DNA from: Kitasatospora papulosa
GTDB lineage: Bacteria; Actinomycetota; Actinomycetes; Streptomycetales; Streptomycetaceae
Reading direction: 5' to 3'
Length of the DNA stretch: 64,000 bases
Assembly: GCF_000717245.1 (NCBI RefSeq)
Contig: NZ_JNYQ01000005.1
Span: 62,001 to 126,000 of the forward strand
This document shows positions 24,437 to 32,686 of this stretch, in pieces (within the stretch, counting starts at the first letter, position 1; the number at the start of each line of letters is the position of its first letter). Below the pieces are notes generated by a model. That model did not search any database. It saw nothing but the letters and a program-made list of their open reading frames with translations, and was not told where the DNA came from. A program made the position numbers and the translations under genes.

Positions 24437-27400
24437 ATGCCACACCGCCTGGGTACGGCCGCGAGATCCGCGGCCTGTACCGCCCTTCTGCTCACGTTGT
24501 CGGTCCTGTTGTCACTGGTGCTGCCCGCGGGGGCGGCGCAGGCAGCCGTCACCGGCGCGACGGGCGTCACCGCGGCCGGCGAGGACTGCACAGCGCTTCC
24601 GCTGTCCGCGTTCGGTGAAGCCGCCCCCGCCGAGGGCACGGTGGACGTTCCGGCGGACGGAACCGTCTGCTTCACCGTCGACGTGGAGCAGCCCGGCCTG
24701 CACCGCCTGATCGTGACCGGAGCCGGTACCGAGAACACCTATCCGTCCGTCTTCGACGGCGAGACCGAGATCGACTGCTACGACCCCCAGTGGGGTGCCG
24801 GCTGGTGCGACCTGAGCCACCGGGGTGCGTACACGCTCACGCTGTACAACAACTGGCCGGACCCGAGCAGGCCCACCGTCGCCCTCACCTCCCTCCGGTC
24901 AGACGAGGGCTGTTCTCCCGAGACCGGCACCGCGTGGGACAGCGCACCGCTCAAGGGATCGGCGGCCGGCCCCACGGCGATCCAGTGCCAGCCCATCGCG
25001 GCGAAGCCCGGTGAGCGGATCACCGACGACATCAGAACCACCGTGTCCGGTTCCAGCGGGTCGTGGATCACCGACGGAACCGGGGCGCACATCTGCCCCC
25101 GGTTCAACGAGGACGACAGCGAGGGCTGCGTCCTGCCCGGCGAAGGGCCGTACAGGGTTCTGTCGCAGGTCAGCGCTGCCGAACGGGGCTTCCCCGCCGA
25201 ATACACCCTGAAGGTCCGCAGGCTCTCCGACCCGGTGGGGTGCGCGCGGGTCCCGCTGAACGCCTACGACTCCGCTCCCACCGCGGTGAGCCCGGCCACC
25301 GGCTGCAAGACCTTCCACGCGCCGGCCGCCGGACGCTACGACGCGTACGGGGTCCGGGACAGCCGCACCACGCTCGCGGTGTACGACCGGGAGGGAAGGA
25401 CCGTCTGCACCACGTGGTCCGGATGCGCGCTTCCGGCGGCCGGTGACTACACCGTCCTCACCGACGACCCGACGCTGATCATCGACCGGTCCTCCACCGC
25501 CGGCTGCGTGCCGGCCGAACCCGGTCTGTACACCTCCGCGTTCACGGCGGCCGGCGAGATCGACTGCCTGTCACTGCCGTTTCCCACGGGGGCCCGTACC
25601 GCCGTGCTCAAGCCCCTCAGCGGTTCCTCGCCACGGGCGGACGTGACCGCTGTGGACGCCGACGGCGTGCAGCGCTGCGACGGGAGCGACCTCTCGGGCG
25701 GCAGCTGCGAGCTCACCGGCAAGGCGCCCTTCCGGCTGCTGGTCTCGACCGACAGCGAGAGCGCGCCCACCGGCACGTACACGTTCGCCCTGCACCGCAC
25801 GGACACCGCCGGCGGCTGCCCGGCCGTTCCGGCGGGCGACTTCTCGGCCGACAGCCCCACCGCCCGCCTCTCCACCGGCGGCGGTGTCTTCTCGCACTGC
25901 CTGAGCATCCCGGCCGACGACCACAGCGCGCAGGAGAACGTGCAGCTCCAGGCGGCCCCCGGCACCACGTCCACGGCCCAGTTCTCCGTCCTGGACGCCG
26001 CCGGGAAGCAGGTCTGCTCGATCTACTCCTCCCTCTCCACCTGGACCACCTGCGCCCTCGCCCCCGGAGTCGCCCACACGGTGCTCGTCACGGGCCGGGA
26101 CACGGCAGCGGAGTACACCCTGACCCGGCGCGACGTCACCTCGACCGCCAAGGGTTGCGCCGCGAACCCCGCCGCCAGGGTCGGCGGGCCGTCCACGGGC
26201 GGCGCCATGGGTGCCCCCGGCGCCCTGGTCTGCCGGCAGGTCACCACGGCCGATGCGCGGGACACCCTGCATCTCGACGTGCGTGACGCCCTGGGCACCG
26301 CCAACGTCGTCGCCTACGGTGCCGACGGCGAGGCCCTGTGCAACAGGAACCAGGCGTGTGCCGTGACCGGCTCCACCCGCTACCAGGTGCTCGTCACCGT
26401 ACGGGCGGGTCTGAAGGCGGCGCCCTCCTACCGCTTCGACGCCCTCCGCGTCGCCACGGCCTCCGGCCCGGCGGACGAGTGCGTGAAGGTGCCCGACGTC
26501 AGCTACGGGTACGGGCCCGTCACCGGCACGCTGGACGAGCAGCACAGCGCGGTGTGCGCGGCGCTGCCGACCGCGTACAACGACCGCTTCGGCATGGAGA
26601 TCAGCGACACCACGGGCGCGACGACGACCGCGGTCCCGGCGCTGTACGACGCGAGCCGCGACAACGGCTGCATGCGTTACATCCCGAGTGGATACGAGTG
26701 CTACGTCAGCGAACCGTACGGCTCGGACGACACGTCGAGCATCCTGGTGCTGTCCCTTCCCGAGACCGCGTCGCAGACGTCCTACTCGGCCGAAGCGGTC
26801 TGCAAGTCCATCCGCTGCGGCACCGAGAAGGTCACCGTCGGGACGGTGACGCCGGCCACCGGGGCCACCGGCGGCAAGGTGACCCTCCAGGTCACCGGCA
26901 CGGCCCTGCACGAGGACGACATCGTGCGGATCTACCGGTCGGGCAAGACCGTCGAGGCGACCACCACCTCGGTGTCGGCCGACCGCAGGACCCTGACGGC
27001 CGTCCTCGACCTGACCGGGGTCGCCGTCGACACCTGGAGTCTCAGCGTCGTCACGCACAACGCGTGGCAGTACGACAAGGGCTCCTTCACCGTCACCGCC
27101 GCCCCTCTGGCGAACCTGACGGTCCCGGCGATCAGCGGTACCGCGAAGGTGGGGGCCACGCTGACCGCCGGCACCGGTACCTGGTCGGGCGGCCCGTCGT
27201 CCTACACCTACCAGTGGAACGCCGACGGCAAGCCGGTGACGGGTGCGACCGCCTCCTCGTACGTCCTCCCGGCCTCGCTGCTGGGCAGGAAGGTCAGCGT
27301 CACGGTCGACGCCCGCAGGAGCGGAACCCCGGACGTGACCGGCACCTCGGCGGCGGTCGTCGTCGCCGAGGGCGCGGCGCCGAAGGCCACCACCGCTCCG

Positions 27401-27922
27401 AAGGTCACCGGCACGGTGAAGGTCGGATCCAGGCTCACCGCCGGGCCGGGCGTCTGGTCCCCCGCCGCCACCTCGTACACCTACCAGTGGAAGGCGGACG
27501 GCAAGGCGGTGACAGGGGCGACCGCGTCGGCCTACACCGTCCCGGCGTCGCTCCTGGGCAAGAAGATCTCGGTCACCGTCACCGCCCGGCGCACCGGCCA
27601 CACCGCCGGGGTCGCCACAACGGCTGCGGTGACCGTGGCCAAGGGTGCCGCCCCCAAGGCCACCAAGGTGCCCACGGTCTCGGGCACCGCGAAGGTGGGC
27701 AAGGTGCTGAAGGCCGCCCGGGGCACGTGGACGCCCGCTCCGTCCTCGTACACCTACCAGTGGTACGCCGGCGGCAAGGCGATCAAGGGGGCGACCAAGA
27801 CCTCCCTGACGCTCAGGACCGCGCAGAAGGGCAAGAAGATCACGGTCAAGGTGACGGCGCGTCGCACCGGCCACAGCGACGGGTCCGCCGTCAGCAAGGC
27901 GACCAAGGCGGTCGTGCGTTGA
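24437..27922 (+). CDS. Large secreted multidomain protein with IPT/TIG and three Ig-like repeats
   Basis: A 1161-residue exported protein with no recognised catalytic motif. A signal peptide (TALLLTLSVLLSLVLPAG, cleavage near AAQA) is followed by about 760 residues of repeated Cys-containing modules, each with a pattern like C-x2-LP..F..G....C..L...G.Y, suggesting disulfide-pinned beta domains (GCSPETGT, GCARVPLNAY, GCVPAEPGLY, GCPAVPAGDF, GCAANPAARV). An IPT/TIG-like domain lies near residues 797-890 (VTVGTVTPATGATGGKVTL). Then come three 91-residue repeats (near 894, 985 and 1076), each with TAKVG..L and SYTYQW, ending in a very Lys/Thr-rich tail. An adhesive or cell-surface binding role is plausible; no LPXTG or hydrophobic anchor is seen. 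Confidence 0.8.
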   Translation: MPHRLGTAARSAACTALLLTLSVLLSLVLPAGAAQAAVTGATGVTAAGEDCTALPLSAFGEAAPAEGTVDVPADGTVCFTVDVEQPGLHRLIVTGAGTENTYPSVFDGETEIDCYDPQWGAGWCDLSHRGAYTLTLYNNWPDPSRPTVALTSLRSDEGCSPETGTAWDSAPLKGSAAGPTAIQCQPIAAKPGERITDDIRTTVSGSSGSWITDGTGAHICPRFNEDDSEGCVLPGEGPYRVLSQVSAAERGFPAEYTLKVRRLSDPVGCARVPLNAYDSAPTAVSPATGCKTFHAPAAGRYDAYGVRDSRTTLAVYDREGRTVCTTWSGCALPAAGDYTVLTDDPTLIIDRSSTAGCVPAEPGLYTSAFTAAGEIDCLSLPFPTGARTAVLKPLSGSSPRADVTAVDADGVQRCDGSDLSGGSCELTGKAPFRLLVSTDSESAPTGTYTFALHRTDTAGGCPAVPAGDFSADSPTARLSTGGGVFSHCLSIPADDHSAQENVQLQAAPGTTSTAQFSVLDAAGKQVCSIYSSLSTWTTCALAPGVAHTVLVTGRDTAAEYTLTRRDVTSTAKGCAANPAARVGGPSTGGAMGAPGALVCRQVTTADARDTLHLDVRDALGTANVVAYGADGEALCNRNQACAVTGSTRYQVLVTVRAGLKAAPSYRFDALRVATASGPADECVKVPDVSYGYGPVTGTLDEQHSAVCAALPTAYNDRFGMEISDTTGATTTAVPALYDASRDNGCMRYIPSGYECYVSEPYGSDDTSSILVLSLPETASQTSYSAEAVCKSIRCGTEKVTVGTVTPATGATGGKVTLQVTGTALHEDDIVRIYRSGKTVEATTTSVSADRRTLTAVLDLTGVAVDTWSLSVVTHNAWQYDKGSFTVTAAPLANLTVPAISGTAKVGATLTAGTGTWSGGPSSYTYQWNADGKPVTGATASSYVLPASLLGRKVSVTVDARRSGTPDVTGTSAAVVVAEGAAPKATTAPKVTGTVKVGSRLTAGPGVWSPAATSYTYQWKADGKAVTGATASAYTVPASLLGKKISVTVTARRTGHTAGVATTAAVTVAKGAAPKATKVPTVSGTAKVGKVLKAARGTWTPAPSSYTYQWYAGGKAIKGATKTSLTLRTAQKGKKITVKVTARRTGHSDGSAVSKATKAVVR

Positions 27923-27943
27923 TGCCGTGAAGCGTCCACACGC

Positions 27944-28009
27944 GTGCGAAAGGCCGGGCTCTCCATCCCTGATGGAGGGCCCGGCCGTTTTCGCGGGAGC
28001 CGGGCGGTG
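27944..28009 (+). terminator. Terminator, copy 1 of a 66-bp direct repeat
   Basis: Contains GGCCGGGCTCTCCATC and its pairing arm GATGGAGGGCCCGGCC, followed by GTTTTCGCG. The same 66 bp recur at 30131-30196 with 59 matches, in the same orientation, on the other side of the monooxygenase/TetR pair. Confidence 0.85.
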
Positions 28010-28018
28010 GGCCGGTGA

Positions 28019-29434
28019 TCACGTCCGGATCGGGTCCGGGCCGTCGCTCGCCCGGGCGACGTGCCCGTCCGGGCGGATGAGCGCGGTGCGCACGGTGGAC
28101 CAGGCGGGGCGGGTGCCGGGCCGGGACGCGGCCCGGGCGACCACGCCGGGGGCCGGGGCGGGGGTGTCCGTGAAGTGCAGGAGGACGTGCCTGCCGGGGC
28201 GCAGGGCGGTGAACAGGTCCGTTCCGTCCGCGAGTTCGAGATTGGGTGCGCGGTGGCCCGTCAGGGGGTGCCCGGATGCCGGGGACGGATAGGCGACGTC
28301 GAGCCCGGAGAGCCGCTCGGCCAGGCTCAGGGAGAACGCGGGGACGGTGGCGATGAGCCGGCTGAGCAGGGTGCGCAGGTCCTGGCCCTCCGCCGAGTGG
28401 GCGTTCATCAGCGCCGTCTGGGCCCGGGTGCTGAGCAGCAGGTCGGCGCCGACCGGGTGGCGTTCCGCGTGATAGCTGTCCAGGAGCCCGTCGGGGGCGG
28501 TGCCCGCCAGGGTCGCGGCCAGCTTCCAGCCGAGGTTGGTGGCGTCCTGGAAGCCGACGTTGAGGCCGACGCCTCCGGCCGGGTAGTGCATGTGCGCGGC
28601 GTCGCCCGCGAGCAGGACGCGGCCCTCGCGATAGGTGGCGGCCTGGCGGGTGGCGTTGCCGAACCGGGAGAGCCAGCTCGGGTCGCGCATCCCGAAGTCC
28701 GTGCCGGCGACACGGGTCACCTTCGCGCGGAGCGCGTCGAGGGTCAGCTCGCCGGGGTGGTCCGGGCCGTCGCTGTCGTGGTCCCCGCCGACGATCCGGT
28801 GGACGCCGCCGGGCATCGGGACGACCATGACCCCGCCCTCGGGGCCCGACGCCGCGTACACCGCCCCCTCGGGCGGGGCGTCCAGGACGACGTCGCCGAG
28901 CCAGCCCCACGTCGTGGCGTCGCTGCCGGGGAACGCGATGCCCGCGGCCTCGCGCACGGTGCTCCGGGTGCCGTCGCAGCCGACGAGGTGGGCGGCGCGC
29001 AGGGTGTACGGGCCGTCGGGGCCGGCCACCTCCACGGTCACCGCGTCCTCGTCCTGGGTGAGGCCGGTGACCCGGTGCCCGCGCCGCACGTCGGCGCCCG
29101 ACGCGACCGCGTGCGCCTCCAGCAGCTCCTCGGTGCGGGCCTGCGGCAGGGCGAGCGTGAAGGGGTACGGGGTGTCGAGGGCGCCGAAGTCCATCCGGTC
29201 GTCCAGCCCGCCGAAGTGCCCGCTGGGGATGCGCCTCCCCTCGGCGAGGAAGGGCTCCACCACGCCTCGGAAGGCCAGGATCTCCAGGGTGCGGGGGTGG
29301 AGGGTCAGGGCCTTGGAGTGGGGGTCGCGTGCGTGGCGCGCCTCCAGGACGGTGACGGGTGTCCCGGCCAGGCGCAGCTCCGCTGCCAGCCACAGGCCGG
29401 TGGGCCCGCCTCCCGCGATGACGACGTGTTCCAT
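28019..29434 (-). CDS. FAD-dependent aromatic monooxygenase (rifampicin monooxygenase-like)
   Basis: A 471-residue class A flavoprotein monooxygenase. Motifs: the dinucleotide fold VVIAGGGPTGLWLAAEL, the DG motif HLVGCDGTRSTVRE, and the GD motif GRVLLAGDAAHMHYPAGG followed by GLNVGFQDATNLGWKLA. The segment DSYHAERHPVGADLLLSTRAQTALM resembles rifampicin monooxygenases, so it may inactivate an aromatic antibiotic; other phenolic substrates are possible. ATG 29434 has GAGGAG upstream. It is divergent from its probable repressor, a TetR gene, with one operator palindrome 19 bases upstream of its start. Confidence 0.85.
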   Translation of the reverse strand: MEHVVIAGGGPTGLWLAAELRLAGTPVTVLEARHARDPHSKALTLHPRTLEILAFRGVVEPFLAEGRRIPSGHFGGLDDRMDFGALDTPYPFTLALPQARTEELLEAHAVASGADVRRGHRVTGLTQDEDAVTVEVAGPDGPYTLRAAHLVGCDGTRSTVREAAGIAFPGSDATTWGWLGDVVLDAPPEGAVYAASGPEGGVMVVPMPGGVHRIVGGDHDSDGPDHPGELTLDALRAKVTRVAGTDFGMRDPSWLSRFGNATRQAATYREGRVLLAGDAAHMHYPAGGVGLNVGFQDATNLGWKLAATLAGTAPDGLLDSYHAERHPVGADLLLSTRAQTALMNAHSAEGQDLRTLLSRLIATVPAFSLSLAERLSGLDVAYPSPASGHPLTGHRAPNLELADGTDLFTALRPGRHVLLHFTDTPAPAPGVVARAASRPGTRPAWSTVRTALIRPDGHVARASDGPDPIRT

Positions 29435-29452
29435 GACGGCTCCTCGAATCTC

Positions 29453-29467
29453 TTGGTCGGTGACCAA
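29453..29467. promoter_or_regulatory. TetR operator candidate 1
   Basis: TTGGTCGGTGACCAA is a palindrome with perfect 6-bp arms around GGT, just upstream of the monooxygenase start. The same site with one change recurs 36 bp away. Confidence 0.75.
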
Positions 29468-29488
29468 TGATGATGGGGCACAGTAGAC

Positions 29489-29503
29489 TAGGTCGGTGAC
29501 CAA
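29489..29503. promoter_or_regulatory. TetR operator candidate 2, over the tetR start codon
   Basis: TAGGTCGGTGACCAA differs at one base from the site at 29453-29467 and spans the GTG start (29496) of the TetR gene. Binding here would directly autorepress. Confidence 0.7.
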
Positions 29504-30119
29504 GAAGCAAGTGGAGGAGTCCGCACCGGGACAGACCCGGCTCGGCCCCGGCGCCGTGGTGCGCGCGGGGCTGGAACTGCTGGACGAGAAGGGGGCCGAC
29601 GGGCTCTCGATCCGGGGCATCGCCGACCGGCTCGGCGTCCGGATGAACACCGTGCTCTGGCACGCGAAGACCAAGGCGCGGCTGCTGGAGCTGATGGCGG
29701 ACGCGATCCTGGCCGAGGTGCCGGTCGAAGGGCTGCCCGAGCCGTGGGAGCCGCGCGTCCGTGAGCTGTTCCACCGCTACCGCCGCGCCCTGCTCGCCCA
29801 CCGCGACGGGGCCAGGATCGTGGCCGGTACGTACGCCGCCGAGCCCGCCACGCTCCGCTTCGCCGAGCTGCTGGTCGAGGCGCTGCTGGCCGGCGGGCTC
29901 CGGGAGCGCGAGGCGGTCTGGACGTGCTGGACCCTGGTCTACTTCACCCTCGGGCTGGCCCAGGAGGAGCAGGCTCTGCCGGACGCGAGGGGCCCGGCGC
30001 TCGCCCGCCGGCTGGGTGCGGGGGAGTACCCGGCACTGTCCCGGGCCGCCCAGCACGTCGAGGACACCTCCTTCGACGAACGTTTCGACTACGGCATCTC
30101 CCGCATCCTGGGCGCGTGA
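29496..30119 (+). CDS. TetR-type repressor with TetR C-terminal domain
   Basis: A 207-residue regulator. The N-terminal HTH reads GADGLSIRGIADRLGVRMNTVLWHAKTKARLLELM, and the C-terminal part (FHRYRRALLAHRDGARIVAGTYA) matches the TetR_C family of drug-responsive repressors. GTG 29496 is the only good start (open frame begins there), placed inside an operator palindrome; no ribosome binding site is evident, consistent with a leaderless or near-leaderless mRNA. It is divergent from a flavin monooxygenase whose promoter holds the same operator, so repression released by the monooxygenase's substrate is likely. Confidence 0.9.
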   Translation: MTKKQVEESAPGQTRLGPGAVVRAGLELLDEKGADGLSIRGIADRLGVRMNTVLWHAKTKARLLELMADAILAEVPVEGLPEPWEPRVRELFHRYRRALLAHRDGARIVAGTYAAEPATLRFAELLVEALLAGGLREREAVWTCWTLVYFTLGLAQEEQALPDARGPALARRLGAGEYPALSRAAQHVEDTSFDERFDYGISRILGA

Positions 30120-30130
30120 GGCGGGACGGC

Positions 30131-30196
30131 ACGCGAAAGGCCGGGCCCTCCACCCCTGATGGAGGGCCCGGCCCGTTTCGCGGGAGCCGAGCGGTG
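30131..30196 (+). terminator. Terminator, copy 2 of a 66-bp direct repeat
   Basis: Hairpin GGCCGGGCCCTCCACC...GGAGGGCCCGGCC followed by CGTTTCGCG; 59 of 66 bases match 27944-28009. It follows the tetR gene and faces the convergent apionate-type operon. Confidence 0.85.
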
Positions 30197-30213
30197 CCGG
30201 TGTCAGGACCGGG

Positions 30214-31083
30214 TCAGCGCCTGATCTCCTTGATCTTGAGCATCCGGGTGATGACCTTGTCGAGCTCGTCGTCCTCGAAGACGTTCTTCCAGTCGTCGCG
30301 GACGATCGACTCGCGCCCGTAGTCCATCGCGATCAGGCACGCGTCGGAGAACGGGTTCGAGCCCTTGAGGGTGTTGGCCAGCGCGACCTGCGTGTGGCCG
30401 AGGAGCATGGCGCGGGCCGCCTTCTCCGGGACGCCCACGGTGTGGACGGTCTCGTGGAGGGCCTCGGTCAGCAGGGCGCCGACCATACAGGCGATCGTCT
30501 CGACGAGGGTCGGCTCCAGGACCGCGAGCTGCTTGACGGTCACCCAGTGCACCTCGACGACCGGGGCGTACATGGTGGAGATGACGGCCTCGGCGAGCTC
30601 CTGGGCGGCCGGGTCCGCGGACTCGGCGGCGGGCTCGAAGGAGGCGACGACCTCCTGCGGCGCCGCGATGCCGCCGAAGGTGTCCGCCCACTCCTCCTTC
30701 GTCGTGCGCTCCAGGAACACCGACGGGTGGCAGGGGTGCGCCACGGCGTTGTGCACGTCCGCGCGGCGGGTCAGCAGGCCCGCGTACGCGGCGGCCGGGT
30801 CCAGGGTCAGCAGGATCGCGCCGGGCTTCATGACCGGGACGAGCTGCTCGGAGACCGTGCCGAGGACGACGTCCGGGACGGCGAGGATCACGACGTCGGC
30901 CTGTGCGGCGGCGTCGGCGCTGTCCGTCAGCTCGCGGCCCAGCTCGCGGATCAGCTCCTGGCCCTTGGGGGAGTTCTCGGCGAAGAGGGTGGTGAAGTCG
31001 CTCTTGACCAGGTTGTTCGAGACGCGCTGCCCCATCTTGCCCGCGGCCCCGATGACGGCGACTGTCTTGGATCCGGTGGCCAT
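30214..31083 (-). CDS. ApnO-like oxidoisomerase (phosphogluconate dehydrogenase C-terminal domain)
   Basis: A 289-residue NAD(P)-dependent dehydrogenase. The Rossmann motif is VAVIGAAGKMGQRVSNNL; the C-terminal half (VETIACMVGALLTEALHE, GVPEKAARAMLLGHTQVAL, GSNPFSDACLIAMDYGRE) is the 6-phosphogluconate dehydrogenase-like C-terminal domain found in D-apionate oxidoisomerase (ApnO), which converts D-apionate to 3-oxo-isoapionate. Start ATG 31083 overlaps the TAA of the upstream gene (TAATG), and it is last in a six-gene operon whose other members fit every later step of that pathway. The specific assignment is inferred from family and context, not from a search. Confidence 0.75.
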   Translation of the reverse strand: MATGSKTVAVIGAAGKMGQRVSNNLVKSDFTTLFAENSPKGQELIRELGRELTDSADAAAQADVVILAVPDVVLGTVSEQLVPVMKPGAILLTLDPAAAYAGLLTRRADVHNAVAHPCHPSVFLERTTKEEWADTFGGIAAPQEVVASFEPAAESADPAAQELAEAVISTMYAPVVEVHWVTVKQLAVLEPTLVETIACMVGALLTEALHETVHTVGVPEKAARAMLLGHTQVALANTLKGSNPFSDACLIAMDYGRESIVRDDWKNVFEDDELDKVITRMLKIKEIRR

Positions 31084-31880
31084 TACTTGCTCCTCAGAAG
31101 GGTGTTGATGCTGTGCCGGGTCCACCGGTCCTCCAGGCGGGCGGTCTCCTCGAAATCGCCCTGCCAGGGGAGCCAGTGCTCCACGATCTGGTTGATGCCC
31201 CGCTCGTCCGGCCGGACCGTCGCGGTCATGTGGCCGCGGTCGAGGAGGCCCTCGCCGAGAAGGCAGCCGGCGAAGGTGAAGCCGACCCATCCGTCACGAC
31301 GGGAGAACGAGAAGTCCTTGACGTGCATGTTCACCACGTAGGGGGCGGTGGCCTCGACGACGTCCACCGGGCGTTCCAGCCGGGCGACGCAGTTGCCCGG
31401 GTCGAGGACGACACCCAGGTGCGGGCTGTCCACACCGCGCACGACCGCCAGCAGGTCGTCGGTGGAGACCTGTTCGTAGGTCTCCAGGCCGAGCGTGACA
31501 CCCGCCGCCGCGTAGGCGGGGACCGTCTCCCGCAGGAGGGCGGTCGCCTCCGCGACGGTCGGCCGGTGGTCCGCGGTGTTCAGCATCGAGCGCACCAGGG
31601 TGACCCCCAGGCGCCGCGCGATGCGGAGGTAGGCGGCGAGGTGCTCGGTGCGTACACCCCGGGTGCCCAGCTCCAGCGTGATGCCGTACCCGGCGGCCGT
31701 GGCGCGCAGGGCGTCGAGCTGTCCGTCGTCGTACGCCTCGATCGGCGGGTAGTCGCAGATCTGGAAGACCTCGCCGCCCATCTCCCGGGTCTGCGCGAGC
31801 ATCTCGTCGAGGGTGAGCGGGCGGGGGGCCCGGTCGGAGACGCGCCAGAAGAACGCGTAGGTGCTCAGGCCGTAGGACAT
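31083..31880 (-). CDS. Xylose-isomerase-like TIM barrel protein, candidate 3-oxo-isoapionate decarboxylase (OiaC-like)
   Basis: A 265-residue sugar phosphate isomerase/epimerase-fold protein. Probable metal and acid-base residues are in VTLGLETYEQ, GVVLDPGNCVA, VVNMHVKDFSFS and CLLGEGLLD, in the order normal for AP_endonuc_2/xylose isomerase-like barrels. In the apionate pathway OiaC, of this fold, decarboxylates 3-oxo-isoapionate to L-erythrulose, and it would sit between ApnO and the erythrulose enzymes as here. ATG 31880 overlaps the upstream gene by 16 bp and the stop overlaps the ApnO-like start. Another isomerase or epimerase activity cannot be excluded. Confidence 0.7.
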   Translation of the reverse strand: MSYGLSTYAFFWRVSDRAPRPLTLDEMLAQTREMGGEVFQICDYPPIEAYDDGQLDALRATAAGYGITLELGTRGVRTEHLAAYLRIARRLGVTLVRSMLNTADHRPTVAEATALLRETVPAYAAAGVTLGLETYEQVSTDDLLAVVRGVDSPHLGVVLDPGNCVARLERPVDVVEATAPYVVNMHVKDFSFSRRDGWVGFTFAGCLLGEGLLDRGHMTATVRPDERGINQIVEHWLPWQGDFEETARLEDRWTRHSINTLLRSK

Positions 31881-32686
31881 GCGAGGGCTCCTTCCAGCGT
31901 CTCGTCGAGGATGCGTCCCACCGCTGCCGGGTCGTGGGCGAAGCGGCCCAGGAACAGCCCGTCGACGCCGGTGCCCAGCTCGGTGAGCAGGCCGGGGCCC
32001 GCGCTTCCGCCGTAGATCACGCGGCTTCCCGCCAGGGCCGGCTGGGTGGAGAGCCAGCCGGTGAGGGACTCGCAGACCGTGCGGATGTGGTCGGGGGAGG
32101 CCGGCCGGGGCGCGCCGATCGCCCACTGCGGTTCGTACGCGAGGACGACCGGGCCGAGGGGGCCCTCGTGGGACGCCGTGGCCAGGACGCGTTCGGCCTC
32201 GGCGACCGTGCGGGCGGCCGCCTCGGCGGGGGCGACCTGGTCGAGTTCGCCGACGCAGAGCACCGGGGTCAGCCCGTTGCGCAGGGCGGCGGCCGTCTTC
32301 GCGGCGACGACCGTGTCGCCCTCGCCGAAGAGGCGGCGGCGCTCCGCGTGGCCGACCTCGGCGTAGCGGGCACCGATCTCGTGCAGGTGGGCACCGCTGA
32401 CCTCGCCGGTGTACGGACCGGAGTCGTCGGTGGCCAGGTCCTGCGCCCCGGTGCGCACCTCCGTACCGGCCAGGATCCCGGTGACCGGGACGAGCGCGGG
32501 GAAGGCGGGCAGCACGAACAGTTCGGCCGTGCCGCCGGTGACGGCGGGGTGCCGGGCGGCGAGGGAGGCGATGCTGCGGGCCCAGTTGAGGGTCTCGTGG
32601 TGGCCGAAGTACATCTTCAGGCTCACCCCGATCGTGACCCGGGGGCTGTGCGCGGCGTTCTGCGCGGTGTTCTGCGCGGCGGGCAT
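31865..32686 (-). CDS. Triosephosphate-isomerase-like protein, candidate L-erythrulose-1-phosphate isomerase (LerI-like)
   Basis: A 273-residue TIM homologue, a little longer than standard TpiA because of an N-terminal extension. Catalytic residues of the fold are kept: Lys in GVSLKMYFG (where TpiA has NWK), His in EVGHAERRRLF, Glu in LAYEPQWAIGAP, and the phosphate-binding VIYGGSAGPG. In erythritol/apionate pathways this family interconverts L-erythrulose 1-phosphate and D-erythrulose 4-phosphate. The start overlaps the stop of the upstream RpiB-like gene as TGATG. It could alternatively be a second, ordinary TpiA, but the NWK change and the operon argue against that. Confidence 0.75.
   Translation of the reverse strand: MPAAQNTAQNAAHSPRVTIGVSLKMYFGHHETLNWARSIASLAARHPAVTGGTAELFVLPAFPALVPVTGILAGTEVRTGAQDLATDDSGPYTGEVSGAHLHEIGARYAEVGHAERRRLFGEGDTVVAAKTAAALRNGLTPVLCVGELDQVAPAEAAARTVAEAERVLATASHEGPLGPVVLAYEPQWAIGAPRPASPDHIRTVCESLTGWLSTQPALAGSRVIYGGSAGPGLLTELGTGVDGLFLGRFAHDPAAVGRILDETLEGALACPTA

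Noticed and set aside
25571..27874. A 767-codon open frame antisense to the secreted repeat protein
   Set aside because: Its product is Arg/Gly/Asp/His-rich with no domain pattern, and the plus-strand frame has a signal peptide and clear repeats. Long antisense frames are expected in very GC-rich DNA.
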